Assembly: GCA_964549915.1 (NCBI GenBank)
Contig: CAZJWX010000016.1
Span: 1-64,000, forward strand
DNA: 64,000 nucleotides
Origin: JAUZRW01 sp964549915
GTDB lineage: Bacteria; Chloroflexota; Anaerolineae; Aggregatilineales; Phototrophicaceae
Direction of reading: 5' to 3'
Under the pieces are notes generated by a model. The model saw nothing but the letters and a program-made list of their open reading frames with translations. It did no database searches and was not told where the DNA came from. Shown in pieces: positions 25,697 through 34,936 of this stretch. The translations under genes and the position numbers were made by a program. The stretch's first letter is position 1, and every line of letters begins with the position of its first letter.

Positions 25697-28465
25697 CTAT
25701 CCCCCCGAACTTGTAGCATCTCGGCTGATGTCGGGTGCATTTTCGGTGGATGCGGGCTGCAAGGAGCGTAAGAAGCGGCGCAGCACCGTTTGTCCCAGTG
25801 CATCGCCTTCGGCAGCAAAGCGCAGGAAGGGCAAGGTCGTCACCCAACAAGTACCTGTGCCGTACATTCTGCGCACGACGGTTGCCGCAGGACGCTGCAC
25901 CCAGCCGACGAACAGCCCACTGTAAACCGATGCGCCGTAATCATCCTGCGTGGCGCCCAGCAGCACATGCTCCGGAATCAGCGCTGCCCCACCCGCATGC
26001 ATCGGTGTGGTGGATGGCAGGTCGGCGAAAATCCCTGTACTGCGCAACCAACCGAAGCTCGAAACCCAGTCCCCTGCCCAGATTGTTCCGGCGCGTGGTG
26101 AGAGCGTCACATAAGGGAATTCCTGCTCAATCACAACGCCTGATTGGTAAGTGCGCAGGCCACTATCTTCATTTGCCAGCAGCAAGCTCTGCCTACCGCG
26201 TGCGGTATGTTGACGCAGAGGGTCATCGGCGTATGTCGTCACCCAGGGGAATTGTCGCTCATTGCGGCTGACTGTGATTCCTGCGGCTGAGAGCATATCA
26301 CCCGTGCGTGCATCCGGAGCATAAAACGCCCCCTGTACAGCCTCAAGCGGTGGCAGCAGCAACAGGTCGAGGGTGTTACGGCTGACCATCTCATCGGCTT
26401 GCCCCGTAAAAAGTTCAAAGACGACCTGTACAAGCTGCGGCTTCTCCACTGCCGGGACGTTCAGGTGCAGCGGTTTGAGGGAGTGCACACCAGCGGTCAT
26501 AGTGCTGCGCACAGAAATTTCGCCCGTATAGGTGGGATGCTGTGGCATGTGCCAGCGGATCAGATGTACATCACACTCACGCGTCGCAGTCAGCCAAAGA
26601 TCAACCTGAAGCGAGCCGCCGCCAAAAATGGCGCCCTGCCGGGTGCGGGGAATCACGAGGGCATCGGCATTTACGTGTGCCAGAGCCTTGTGGAAGCTGC
26701 GTGGATTGCGCCGCATATCCAGCAGACCGTTGGCCTCCCAATGCAAATCGGTCAATTCCGTGATGACATAACCTTGAATGGCTGCTTGCATACGCATGGA
26801 CTCAATCTGATATTTCAGCGCACGGAACTGCTGTCCCTGTGCAGCCTCAACCAGGGTATCCAGCGATCCAAAAACCTGATCGAAGTGCCACTGCTGAAAG
26901 CGTCTCTCGATCCCAGCAGGGTGTACAATGCCCTCACCCCAATCCTGCCCGGTAGAGAACCACCAGGGATCACAACCTTCCTCATCACGCAGCGCAGCCG
27001 GATCGGGCAACCCCCAGTTACCGAACTCGCTGACGATCAGCGGTTCATCCGTGCTTCGCGTGCTATCGCCATTGGGGCTGTAACTGGGATACGTGCGGTT
27101 AGCGAAGGAGGCGACAAAGGCATCCCATTCATGGGCATGATCCGGAATGGCTCGATAATAATGGTAATCGTCAAGATCGCTGTGAACATGGAAATTGGGC
27201 ACGCATGGGGAATTATCCACAACCAACCGGGTCGGATCCTGTGCCTTTGCCCAGGCGAAGGTCTCCCGCAACCAGGCGCGATGACCCGCGTTGTTTACGA
27301 GGTCAGTCCCCCAATCTTCATTGACAATCGTCCAGATTGCGATGCTGGGACGGTGATGCTCACGGCGCAACAAGCGCCGGAAGGCCATGCGTACCCGCTC
27401 CTTGACTCTCGCCGTCAACCGCGTCCAATTCGGTAGATCGACCCAGAGAAGCAATCCCAACCGATCGGCAGTTTCGTAGTAGCGTGGGTCAGCAATCTTG
27501 ATGTGATTGCGAAGTGTATTCAACCCCATTGCTTTGGCTTTTCGCATCTGGTCTTCGATGAACGTATCATCCGGCAGCGTGCTGAGTGTATCCGGGTAAT
27601 AGTCCTGGTCGAGCGCACCGCGCATGTAGAATGGTTCGCCATTCAGCCACACTTTCCCATCACGTGTCTCAATGGTGCGGAATCCACAGGTCTTCTCCAG
27701 CGAATCTCCATGCTCTAGTTCAACCTGTACACAGTAGAGATGCGGCACATTCGGTGACCAGAGCAGCGGTGCATCATCCAGGATGAGCGTTTGGCTCCCG
27801 ACCTTGCCATGCACCTGCCCCTGCTCATGCGCAACCACCTGCCCGTCCGGGTCGAGCAAGCGCACACTGAACGACTGGAGAACTTCATCCGTGTTCATCT
27901 CGACGCGCAGCGCAACGGAACGCGATGAAACATCGGGCACCACATGCAGATGCTCGATATAGGTGGCCGCACGGCGTTCCAACCAGACGCTCTGCCAGAT
28001 ACCGCCCCAGTGCCCGTACCAACTTTGCTTACCGTGCAGAATCTCCCCAAAGGGATATTCCGGATACTGTTGTGGATCGTCTGCGGGCGTAGTCACCCGC
28101 ACGAGCAACTCATTATCGTCTCGCAAAACATGCCCGACGCTGAATTCAAACGGGAAGTAGCCGCCCTCGTCTTCGCCCAGATAGACCCCATTGAGCCAGA
28201 CCTGAGCGTGCCAGAACACCGCGCCGAAATGGAGCACGAAGGACGCCCCGGCGTGTTCCCATCCTTCCGGCTGGCGAAAATGCAGGCGATGCCAGCCCGT
28301 TCCTGTACTCTCGCGCAGGTCATCGAACTGTGCCTGCCAGGGCGAAGGGATGTGAATCGGACGCCACAAGTGGTGAGGGAGCGATAGGTCTTCGACACGC
28401 AGAGTGCTGTAACGATCATGGAGAAATTGCCAGAATCCGTCGAGGGATTTGCGTTGACGTTCCAT
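25697..28465 (-). CDS. Glycoside hydrolase family 2 (beta-glucuronidase/galactosidase/mannosidase type)
   Basis: A 922-residue cytoplasmic-type glycosidase with no signal peptide. It has an N-terminal jelly-roll sugar-binding domain (LDGFWQF, WLNGVYLGEDEGGYFPFEF), an Ig-like domain, and a TIM barrel with the acid/base Glu in TIVNEDWGTD and the likely nucleophile Glu in LIVSEFGNWG. Additional beta domains follow. The exo-glycosidase specificity within GH2 is not resolved. The ATG at 28465 has AAAAGG upstream and begins the conserved domain, so earlier starts are not used. It is the last gene of the CUT1 operon, so it probably hydrolyses the imported oligosaccharide inside the cell. Confidence 0.88.
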   Translation of the reverse strand: MERQRKSLDGFWQFLHDRYSTLRVEDLSLPHHLWRPIHIPSPWQAQFDDLRESTGTGWHRLHFRQPEGWEHAGASFVLHFGAVFWHAQVWLNGVYLGEDEGGYFPFEFSVGHVLRDDNELLVRVTTPADDPQQYPEYPFGEILHGKQSWYGHWGGIWQSVWLERRAATYIEHLHVVPDVSSRSVALRVEMNTDEVLQSFSVRLLDPDGQVVAHEQGQVHGKVGSQTLILDDAPLLWSPNVPHLYCVQVELEHGDSLEKTCGFRTIETRDGKVWLNGEPFYMRGALDQDYYPDTLSTLPDDTFIEDQMRKAKAMGLNTLRNHIKIADPRYYETADRLGLLLWVDLPNWTRLTARVKERVRMAFRRLLRREHHRPSIAIWTIVNEDWGTDLVNNAGHRAWLRETFAWAKAQDPTRLVVDNSPCVPNFHVHSDLDDYHYYRAIPDHAHEWDAFVASFANRTYPSYSPNGDSTRSTDEPLIVSEFGNWGLPDPAALRDEEGCDPWWFSTGQDWGEGIVHPAGIERRFQQWHFDQVFGSLDTLVEAAQGQQFRALKYQIESMRMQAAIQGYVITELTDLHWEANGLLDMRRNPRSFHKALAHVNADALVIPRTRQGAIFGGGSLQVDLWLTATRECDVHLIRWHMPQHPTYTGEISVRSTMTAGVHSLKPLHLNVPAVEKPQLVQVVFELFTGQADEMVSRNTLDLLLLPPLEAVQGAFYAPDARTGDMLSAAGITVSRNERQFPWVTTYADDPLRQHTARGRQSLLLANEDSGLRTYQSGVVIEQEFPYVTLSPRAGTIWAGDWVSSFGWLRSTGIFADLPSTTPMHAGGAALIPEHVLLGATQDDYGASVYSGLFVGWVQRPAATVVRRMYGTGTCWVTTLPFLRFAAEGDALGQTVLRRFLRSLQPASTENAPDISRDATSSGG

Positions 28466-28545
28466 CAATGGATGCCTTTTGTGTGTATTCGGGAGAAACT
28501 GGCCCCGGCGAAACACCGGCGCCAGTTGGTCTTCAGCGGATTGGA

Positions 28546-29877
28546 TTAGCGAACAACGAGGATGTCGTTGATCCGACTTTCGGCGTCGGCCAGCGCATCT
28601 TCCGGCGACTTACCGACGATCCAGACGGCCTGGAATTCTTCAGCCAGGATGTCTTCGATGGTCTGGTAGCGCAAGACGCGGGGGAAAGCGAAGGCAATAT
28701 CCGCGGTACCCACGTATTCGTCACGATGCGGCAGCGCCTGATACGCGTCGCTCTCCAGCACAGAGGTACGCACCGCGACATGCCCCGTCCGCGCCCAGTG
28801 AATGTTGTTCTCGTTGATGAAGCGCAGGAAGGTCATTGCAGCAGCCATCTTGGCCTCGTCACCCTCGACCGCATTGGTGACAGCCCACATATGCGTATCC
28901 GACCAGGTAGCGGGTTGCTCGAAGAGCGTCGGGAAATCCGCGACGACGTAGTTGCTCAGGGCAGCCTCTTCATCAGCGGCCTGTTCGGTATAGAAGTCGA
29001 CGACCCACGTACCGTTGATGAGGATCGCGGTCTCGCCATTGATGAAGGCATCCTGCGAGGTGGCGTAATCGAAGGTGGAATTGGCGTAACCGTTCTCGAA
29101 GAGCGAATTCATGGTGTTCAGCGCGTTGAGGCCGATGTCATTGTTGATGTCGGCTGCGGTACGGTCAGCATTCAGCAGATCACCGCCCTGCTGCCAGATC
29201 ATCGCGAAGACGGCACGCACACCCAGCGGGAACTGCGTGGCATCCATTGCGATGTAGTCCTGACCAGTCGCTTCTTTCACCAGCGCAGCGTGATCCAGCA
29301 GTTCCTCCGGGCTGCTCGGCAGAATGGGGTTGCCATCGTCATCGACCAGCCCCGCTTCAGCGAGGATGTCTACATTCACATGCCAGAGCAAGGTGTGCAG
29401 GTCAAAGGGCAACCCGTAAACCTGGTCATCAACGGTCACTGCATCCAGCGCTTCCGGCGCGAAATCACCGACATCAATGCCTGCTTCGTCGAAGGCATCC
29501 CCCACTGGCATCACCAGGCCACGCGAGGTGTAATCAATCAGGCGCGTGCGATGCATCACGGCGATGTCGGGCGCTTCGCCCCCTGCGAAGGTCGCGTTGA
29601 GCTGGTCATAGTAGGAACCCCATTCCGTACCCTGTACGACGACCGTGATACCCTCTTCGTTTGTCGCGTTGAAGTTGTTGACGAGAGTCGTGATGATGCC
29701 ACATTCACCGGATGCTTCGTCAATATTGGTGAAGTCACCGTATTCATCTTCGCAAGCACCGAAGAAACGGGACAGATTGAGCGTGACGCCATCCTGCGCC
29801 TGGATGGACGCCGTACCGAGCACCATCATCATGGCTGCGATGACAGTCACGACCAGAAAACGTGCAGACTTCTTCAT
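28546..29877 (-). CDS. CUT1 sugar ABC transporter extracellular solute-binding protein
   Basis: A 443-residue family-1 extracellular solute-binding protein. The signal peptide (MKKSARFLVVTVIAAMMMV, cleavage near IQAQD) lacks a clear lipobox. The mature part shows the typical FAGGEAPDIAVMHRTRL and AILINGTWVVDFY segments. AGGAGA lies about 9 bp before the ATG. It captures oligosaccharide for the two permeases encoded just upstream. Unlike most such operons, the binding-protein gene comes after the permeases rather than first. Confidence 0.9.
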   Translation of the reverse strand: MKKSARFLVVTVIAAMMMVLGTASIQAQDGVTLNLSRFFGACEDEYGDFTNIDEASGECGIITTLVNNFNATNEEGITVVVQGTEWGSYYDQLNATFAGGEAPDIAVMHRTRLIDYTSRGLVMPVGDAFDEAGIDVGDFAPEALDAVTVDDQVYGLPFDLHTLLWHVNVDILAEAGLVDDDGNPILPSSPEELLDHAALVKEATGQDYIAMDATQFPLGVRAVFAMIWQQGGDLLNADRTAADINNDIGLNALNTMNSLFENGYANSTFDYATSQDAFINGETAILINGTWVVDFYTEQAADEEAALSNYVVADFPTLFEQPATWSDTHMWAVTNAVEGDEAKMAAAMTFLRFINENNIHWARTGHVAVRTSVLESDAYQALPHRDEYVGTADIAFAFPRVLRYQTIEDILAEEFQAVWIVGKSPEDALADAESRINDILVVR

Positions 29878-29918
29878 TACAGAACATCTCCTAAGAACTA
29901 TGTGTGAATGGATACAAT

Positions 29919-30794
29919 TTAGAAGCGTGTTCCTGTCTTCACCGCCTGTACGATGTAGCGCTGGAAGAACAAGAACAGCAAAAGTATCGGCGCGCTGGCG
30001 ACGACCGCACTGGTCATCAGCGAGCCGAGACCTTCCGACTGCGCAAAATTGCCCTGAAGCGAAGCCAGGCCAATCGTGACCGTAAACATCTCCTTGCGTG
30101 TCGCCGAAACGAGCGGCCAGAGGAAGTCGTTCCAGGAGAGCACAAAGGTGAAGATACCCAGCGTGGTCAATGCCGGGATCGTGAGCGGCAGCATGATCCG
30201 CAAGTAAATCGTGAAGCGGCTCGCACCATCAATGGCGGCTGCCTCTTCAATATCTCTGGGAATCGCCTTGAAGAACTGCATCATGATGAAGGTGCCCAGG
30301 GGTACCGCCATACGCGGCATCATCAGGGCGAAGTGCGTGTTGTGCATATCCCAGGCAGAGAACATCGTGTGCAGCGGAATGAAAACTGCCTGTTCGGGAA
30401 CCATCAGTCCGGCGAGAATGGCAATGGTGACGATCCCTTTGCCTGCGAAATCAATCCGCGATAGCGCGTAACCCGCCAGGGAAGAGAGCACCAGTACGCC
30501 CAGCGTCGTCCCCGTCGAGACGATCATACTGTTGATGAACCAGCGCGGTACATCGGAGACGCGAAGCAGTGCGCCGTAGTTCTCAAGCGTGAGTTGGCTG
30601 GGGAACAGCCCTCCAATCTCGCGTGCCAGCACTTCGTTCGGCGTGAATGACATGCTGATTGACCAGATAATGGGCACCAGCCAGATGAAAGCGAAGGTGC
30701 CCAGAACCGCATAAAAGGTGAACAGCCAGATCCATTTGCGGATGTTGAGGGGCTGGCGTTGGGTTTCTCGTGGCAGTGCATTTGCAGTCGTCAT
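29919..30794 (-). CDS. CUT1 sugar ABC transporter permease (MalG type)
   Basis: A 291-residue permease with six predicted helices and the cytoplasmic EAA loop (EEAAAIDGASRFTIYLRIMLPL) that contacts the ATPase. The C-terminal QAVKTGTRF is typical for MalG-like proteins. AGGAG precedes the ATG at 30794. It pairs with the MalF-type permease ending 46 bp upstream. No ATPase gene is in this operon; a shared MsiK/MalK-like ATPase elsewhere is expected. Confidence 0.92.
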   Translation of the reverse strand: MTTANALPRETQRQPLNIRKWIWLFTFYAVLGTFAFIWLVPIIWSISMSFTPNEVLAREIGGLFPSQLTLENYGALLRVSDVPRWFINSMIVSTGTTLGVLVLSSLAGYALSRIDFAGKGIVTIAILAGLMVPEQAVFIPLHTMFSAWDMHNTHFALMMPRMAVPLGTFIMMQFFKAIPRDIEEAAAIDGASRFTIYLRIMLPLTIPALTTLGIFTFVLSWNDFLWPLVSATRKEMFTVTIGLASLQGNFAQSEGLGSLMTSAVVASAPILLLFLFFQRYIVQAVKTGTRF

Positions 30795-30840
30795 CAGTCA
30801 TTTCTCCTCTTTGCCCATTTCGCTCGTGACGATTCACAGC

Positions 30841-31815
30841 CTACTTCATGCCTTCTTCGATCTCGTCGCCCTGCGAACCAACGAAGAGCTGGAAGAGCGA
30901 GATCGCCAGCATGATGCTGAAGAGGAAGATCGACATCGCGGAGCTATAGCCCAGTTCGAAGCCACGGAAACCGCGCTCGTAGATATGCTGTACCAGCACG
31001 CGCGTCGTACCGGAGGGGCCGCCTTTGGTCATCAGGAAGACCTGCCCGAAAATCTGGAACGAGGCGATAACCTGCAAGATAACCACCAGTAGCACGGTAC
31101 GGCGCAGCATCGGCAGTGTGATGCTGAAGAACGTGCGAATCGCAGTGGCTCCATCAATTCTGGCGGCCTCGTATATGGATTTGGGAATATCTTGTAAGCC
31201 AGCCAGGAAGAGCACGACGTTGAAGCCCATCGTCCACCAGATGGTTGTGACGACAATCGCAGGCATTGCCAACTGGGGATCGTTCAACCAGGCAATTGGC
31301 TCCAGCCCCAACTGCTGAAACAGCGCTGCCAGAATGCCTCGATTGGGATTCAGCAGCATGAACCAGATCAACGTGACAACGGAGATCGAGAGCACGTAAG
31401 AAGCGAAGAAGATGGTTCGGAACAACCCCATTGCCGGGAGTGGGCGATTGAGCGCGAGCGCAATCAGGAGTCCGAGAATGATCAGCGGCGGCGTGGAGAG
31501 CAGCACGAATTCGACGGTGTTGCCCGTGCTGATCCAGAACGTGTTATCGCTGGTGAACATGCGAACGTAATTGTCGAAGCCCACCCAGCCGAGTTTGCCG
31601 ATGAGCAAGTCCCAATCATGCAGACTGATCCAGATGCCCCGGAATAGTGGGTACACCAGAAAAAGTACATACACGATAAGGAAAGGGAGCAAGAATAAAT
31701 AGCCGTCGATTGTGTCCCGGTATCGATAGAAGAAAGCGCTCCCTGTGGCGGATTGTGTGGTTTCCACGGAAGATCGAGGCGCGGCCTGAGGACTGGCTTG
31801 CGGTTGAGAAGTCAT
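30841..31815 (-). CDS. CUT1 sugar ABC transporter permease (MalF type)
   Basis: A 324-residue permease: long cytoplasmic N-terminus, then six predicted helices and the EAA motif (YEAARIDGATAIRTFFSITL). It would form the membrane heterodimer with the MalG-type subunit. The first gene of the glycoside operon, it is divergent from the ArsR-type regulator across 278 bp. An ATG seven codons upstream (31836) is an alternative start; no strong ribosome site decides between them. The left edge of the 1,890-bp tandem duplication (31861) falls 46 bp upstream of this start and probably within its leader. Confidence 0.9.
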   Translation of the reverse strand: MTSQPQASPQAAPRSSVETTQSATGSAFFYRYRDTIDGYLFLLPFLIVYVLFLVYPLFRGIWISLHDWDLLIGKLGWVGFDNYVRMFTSDNTFWISTGNTVEFVLLSTPPLIILGLLIALALNRPLPAMGLFRTIFFASYVLSISVVTLIWFMLLNPNRGILAALFQQLGLEPIAWLNDPQLAMPAIVVTTIWWTMGFNVVLFLAGLQDIPKSIYEAARIDGATAIRTFFSITLPMLRRTVLLVVILQVIASFQIFGQVFLMTKGGPSGTTRVLVQHIYERGFRGFELGYSSAMSIFLFSIMLAISLFQLFVGSQGDEIEEGMK

Positions 31816-32012
31816 TTTTTCGCACCCAAAATACATTCAGGAAAAGCTGAAATATTTCATCCACACTATAAATCGCCCGTGGCAGGGAGTCAAACCATGC
31901 TGCGCTGATGTAGATGCCCAACCCATCATCCTTCAACCCATCTCAAGCTGCAAAAAACCGTAATGACTATTCATGAACTCTCATTAGAAAACCTGGTTAG
32001 AACATTGTAAGG

Positions 32013-32041
32013 TTGCTTCTATGCGGCTTATGTTGTATAAA
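32013..32041 (+). promoter_or_regulatory. Promoter of the ArsR-type regulator gene, copy 1
   Basis: TTGCTT at 32013-32018 and TATAAA at 32036-32041 with a 17-bp spacer, 53 bp upstream of the start codon, matching a sigma-70-type promoter. Confidence 0.6.
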
Positions 32042-32071
32042 TCTGCGTATTAATTTCATAAATACCTGAAG

Positions 32072-32085
32072 CTTTTGCGCAAAAG
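32072..32085 (+). promoter_or_regulatory. Palindromic operator upstream of the ArsR-type gene, copy 1
   Basis: Perfect 14-bp palindrome CTTTTGCGCAAAAG lying just downstream of the promoter and overlapping the AAAAGG ribosome site. Its position suits autorepression by the regulator; which protein binds it is inferred. Confidence 0.5.
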
Positions 32086-32093
32086 GTACTGCG

Positions 32094-33029
32094 ATGTCTC
32101 AAAATACGATCGGCCCAACACTCACACTGAATCCGAATACCGAACAAGCCTTGAAGGTCATCAAAGCGCTGTCGTCTCCCAGGCGATTGCAAATCCTGGA
32201 GATGCTCGGCGAACATCCGAGAAATGTCAGCGAAATTGCGAATGCGATGGACATGCCGCTCTCAACGGCGAATTTGCACATCAACGCACTGGAAGATGCC
32301 GGGTTGTTACTGACCGAGATGCGACCCGGCGAACGCGGCCTACAAAAAGTATGTGCGCGTGCCTATACATTCGTGGTGATGCAATTCTCTCTATCCAAGC
32401 ACGTAGACACCAACTCGCTGGAAATTGCAATGCCAGTGGGGGCTTTTGTGGATAGCAACGTCTCCCCCACCTGTGGCATGGCCAGCTCAGAAAACATCAT
32501 CGGCATGCTGGATGACCCCGCGTCTTTTTACGAGCCAGGCCGTACCAATGCGCAGTTGATCTGGTTTCACCAGGGCTACATCGAATATCGCTTCCCCAAT
32601 CGCCTGCCCTCCCAGGCCAGGGTCAGTAGCCTGCAACTGAGCATGGAGATCTGCTCGGAGGCTCCGCTGCACCACGATAACTGGCCTTCGGATATCACGG
32701 TCTGGATCAATGACGTAGACATCGGCACGTGGACATCCCCTGCGGATTTTGGGGGTCAACGCGGCCTTCTCACGCCACGTTGGTGGGAGACGAACAACAC
32801 GCAGTACGGACTTCTGAAGGTGTGGCAGGTTCGCGAAGAAGGGAGTTTCGTGGATGGCGTGCGCACTTCTGAGACGAGCATCAAGAATCTGAACCTTGTA
32901 GAACGCGAATACATTGCCGTACGCCTGGGAATCAAGCCCGACGCAAAGCACATCGGAGGATTGAATCTCTTCGGCCAGCAATTCGGCAATTATCCGCAGG
33001 ACATCATCTTGAGTTTGATGTACAGCTAG
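32094..33029 (+). CDS. ArsR-type HTH regulator with large C-terminal sensor domain, copy 1
   Basis: A 311-residue protein. Residues about 17-90 form an ArsR/SmtB-like winged helix (ALKVIKALSSPRRLQILEML, NVSEIANAMDMPLSTANLHI). Residues about 110-311 form a beta-rich domain with many aromatic residues (LIWFHQGYIEYRFPNR, WINDVDIGTWTSP, TPRWWETNNTQYG) and resemble a sugar- or ligand-binding fold, with no ArsR metal-site cysteines. It is divergent from the CUT1/GH2 operon and is the natural candidate for its sugar-responsive repressor. AAAAGG precedes the ATG. An identical copy lies 1,890 bp downstream. Confidence 0.8.
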   Translation: MSQNTIGPTLTLNPNTEQALKVIKALSSPRRLQILEMLGEHPRNVSEIANAMDMPLSTANLHINALEDAGLLLTEMRPGERGLQKVCARAYTFVVMQFSLSKHVDTNSLEIAMPVGAFVDSNVSPTCGMASSENIIGMLDDPASFYEPGRTNAQLIWFHQGYIEYRFPNRLPSQARVSSLQLSMEICSEAPLHHDNWPSDITVWINDVDIGTWTSPADFGGQRGLLTPRWWETNNTQYGLLKVWQVREEGSFVDGVRTSETSIKNLNLVEREYIAVRLGIKPDAKHIGGLNLFGQQFGNYPQDIILSLMYS

Positions 33030-33046
33030 GCTCCCTACAGGGATGA

Positions 33047-33087
33047 TTACAGGGGTATCGCAGCCTCGGAAATGCGTCCCCCTGTAA
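33047..33087. terminator. Hairpin between convergent ArsR-type and F420-reductase genes, copy 1
   Basis: Perfect 9-bp inverted repeat TTACAGGGG (33047-33055) and CCCCTGTAA (33079-33087) in the 62 bp between the two stops. It is a likely bidirectional terminator, without a strong T-tract. Confidence 0.55.
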
Positions 33088-33091
33088 CCAA

Positions 33092-33562
33092 CTATTTCAA
33101 CACAGCCCGAATCACCACGACCTTCGGCGCTAACTCGCGGACGCTTGCCGGATCGGGTTGATTGCCATTCATCTTCACGCCGTAGATTTCCGCCTCGCGC
33201 GGGACTTCTTCGATCATCTCGGTGATGATGGGCGCAATGGTCTCAGGGTCAGTCAGGGCAACGGCTTCCGCAGGTACATCGCGCCCTTGTAGTCGCAGTG
33301 TGATGGCGGCTGGCTCCTCGAAATTATGCCACCATTTGCGAAAACGCTTGGTCAACATGAGGATGGTATCGCCGCGCCGATGATATCCGACAGGCGTTGC
33401 GTAATGCTTGCCGGATTTACGTCCTGTGAATTTGATGACCAGCATCATTCCGCTCATCATGCGATGCAGCAGCGGAATATGCAGGATCGCGTGCATGAAG
33501 CGATTCATGGACTTTGGCGGCGTCCATTCCCAGGGGCGGTTGTTCGTGTTCGTGTTTTGCAT
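33092..33562 (-). CDS. Deazaflavin (F420)-dependent nitroreductase/quinone reductase family protein, copy 1
   Basis: A 156-residue protein of the Ddn/F420H2-quinone-reductase family, small split-barrel proteins that use F420H2 or FMN to reduce nitro compounds, quinones or other substrates. Visible family traits are the FTGRKSGKHYATPVGYHRRG strand pair, the GDTILMLTKRFRKWWHN segment and the NPxxP-like NQPDPASVREL end. The substrate is unknown. It shares orientation with the adjacent NAD(P)-binding protein gene and may belong to the same redox or detoxification unit. An identical second copy lies at 34982-35452. Confidence 0.85.
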   Translation of the reverse strand: MQNTNTNNRPWEWTPPKSMNRFMHAILHIPLLHRMMSGMMLVIKFTGRKSGKHYATPVGYHRRGDTILMLTKRFRKWWHNFEEPAAITLRLQGRDVPAEAVALTDPETIAPIITEMIEEVPREAEIYGVKMNGNQPDPASVRELAPKVVVIRAVLK

Positions 33563-33640
33563 CGCGTTCTACTCCTTACTTTCAGAATAGCGGCCCTCAC
33601 GCGCGGAAAGCCACAGCCATTTGCTGTCCTGTCGCACGGA

Positions 33641-33750
33641 TCAATTACTGATCACAGGCGCTTTGTGCAGATACGCGTCCTCGTCAATCTGACTCAGCAT
33701 GAAATCCGCTGCATCCGCCCGATTGAGACGCGGCCCTGTGTTGACGCCAA
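33641..33750 (-). pseudogene. Truncated 3' end of the NAD(P)-binding protein gene
   Basis: The last 36 codons of the gene at 35531-36163 (GVNTGPRLNRADAADFMLSQ...) appear here without the rest, because the duplication breakpoint at 33750/33751 lies inside the gene. Upstream sequence switches to the duplicated leader of the CUT1 operon, giving a meaningless chimeric frame. Not functional. Confidence 0.9.
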
Positions 33751-33902
33751 CCACACTATAAATCGCCCGTGGCAGGGAGTCAAACCATGCTGCGCTGATG
33801 TAGATGCCCAACCCATCATCCTTCAACCCATCTCAAGCTGCAAAAAACCGTAATGACTATTCATGAACTCTCATTAGAAAACCTGGTTAGAACATTGTAA
33901 GG

Positions 33903-33975
33903 TTGCTTCTATGCGGCTTATGTTGTATAAATCTGCGTATTAATTTCATAAATACCTGAAGCTTTTGCGCAAAAG
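33903..33975 (+). promoter_or_regulatory. Promoter and palindromic operator of the ArsR-type gene, copy 2
   Basis: Duplicate of the copy-1 control region: TTGCTT (33903-33908), 17-bp spacer, TATAAA (33926-33931), and the palindrome CTTTTGCGCAAAAG at 33962-33975. Confidence 0.55.
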
Positions 33976-33983
33976 GTACTGCG

Positions 33984-34919
33984 ATGTCTCAAAATACGAT
34001 CGGCCCAACACTCACACTGAATCCGAATACCGAACAAGCCTTGAAGGTCATCAAAGCGCTGTCGTCTCCCAGGCGATTGCAAATCCTGGAGATGCTCGGC
34101 GAACATCCGAGAAATGTCAGCGAAATTGCGAATGCGATGGACATGCCGCTCTCAACGGCGAATTTGCACATCAACGCACTGGAAGATGCCGGGTTGTTAC
34201 TGACCGAGATGCGACCCGGCGAACGCGGCCTACAAAAAGTATGTGCGCGTGCCTATACATTCGTGGTGATGCAATTCTCTCTATCCAAGCACGTAGACAC
34301 CAACTCGCTGGAAATTGCAATGCCAGTGGGGGCTTTTGTGGATAGCAACGTCTCCCCCACCTGTGGCATGGCCAGCTCAGAAAACATCATCGGCATGCTG
34401 GATGACCCCGCGTCTTTTTACGAGCCAGGCCGTACCAATGCGCAGTTGATCTGGTTTCACCAGGGCTACATCGAATATCGCTTCCCCAATCGCCTGCCCT
34501 CCCAGGCCAGGGTCAGTAGCCTGCAACTGAGCATGGAGATCTGCTCGGAGGCTCCGCTGCACCACGATAACTGGCCTTCGGATATCACGGTCTGGATCAA
34601 TGACGTAGACATCGGCACGTGGACATCCCCTGCGGATTTTGGGGGTCAACGCGGCCTTCTCACGCCACGTTGGTGGGAGACGAACAACACGCAGTACGGA
34701 CTTCTGAAGGTGTGGCAGGTTCGCGAAGAAGGGAGTTTCGTGGATGGCGTGCGCACTTCTGAGACGAGCATCAAGAATCTGAACCTTGTAGAACGCGAAT
34801 ACATTGCCGTACGCCTGGGAATCAAGCCCGACGCAAAGCACATCGGAGGATTGAATCTCTTCGGCCAGCAATTCGGCAATTATCCGCAGGACATCATCTT
34901 GAGTTTGATGTACAGCTAG
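33984..34919 (+). CDS. ArsR-type HTH regulator with large C-terminal sensor domain, copy 2
   Basis: The 311-residue product is identical to that of 32094-33029, with the same winged helix and beta-rich C-terminal domain. This copy keeps its full promoter but no longer faces the CUT1 operon directly; the truncated NAD(P)-binding gene end and the first F420-reductase copy lie upstream. If the duplication is real, it doubles the dose of the regulator. Confidence 0.8.
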   Translation: MSQNTIGPTLTLNPNTEQALKVIKALSSPRRLQILEMLGEHPRNVSEIANAMDMPLSTANLHINALEDAGLLLTEMRPGERGLQKVCARAYTFVVMQFSLSKHVDTNSLEIAMPVGAFVDSNVSPTCGMASSENIIGMLDDPASFYEPGRTNAQLIWFHQGYIEYRFPNRLPSQARVSSLQLSMEICSEAPLHHDNWPSDITVWINDVDIGTWTSPADFGGQRGLLTPRWWETNNTQYGLLKVWQVREEGSFVDGVRTSETSIKNLNLVEREYIAVRLGIKPDAKHIGGLNLFGQQFGNYPQDIILSLMYS

Positions 34920-34936
34920 GCTCCCTACAGGGATGA

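Larger units (their letters stand above)
31861..33750. repeat. Tandem duplication, copy 1 (1,890 bp)
   Basis: Every base checked is identical to 33751-35640. The unit holds the ArsR-type regulator promoter and gene, the F420-type reductase gene and the last 110 bp of the NAD(P)-binding protein gene. Flanks differ (aatatttcat before copy 1). No insertion sequence, terminal inverted repeat or target duplication is seen at the ends. Confidence 0.97.

Noticed and set aside
28330..29907. Long open frame (over 500 codons) on the plus strand opposite the CUT1 binding-protein gene
   Set aside because: It is antisense to a gene with clear signal peptide and family motifs. Its translation has no recognisable domain and is rich in His, Arg and Gln, as expected from an antisense shadow. 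The same applies to long frames opposite the ALDH (14691-15929), dockerin (23791-24903), GH2 (26399-27436) and beta-subunit (58773-59864) genes.
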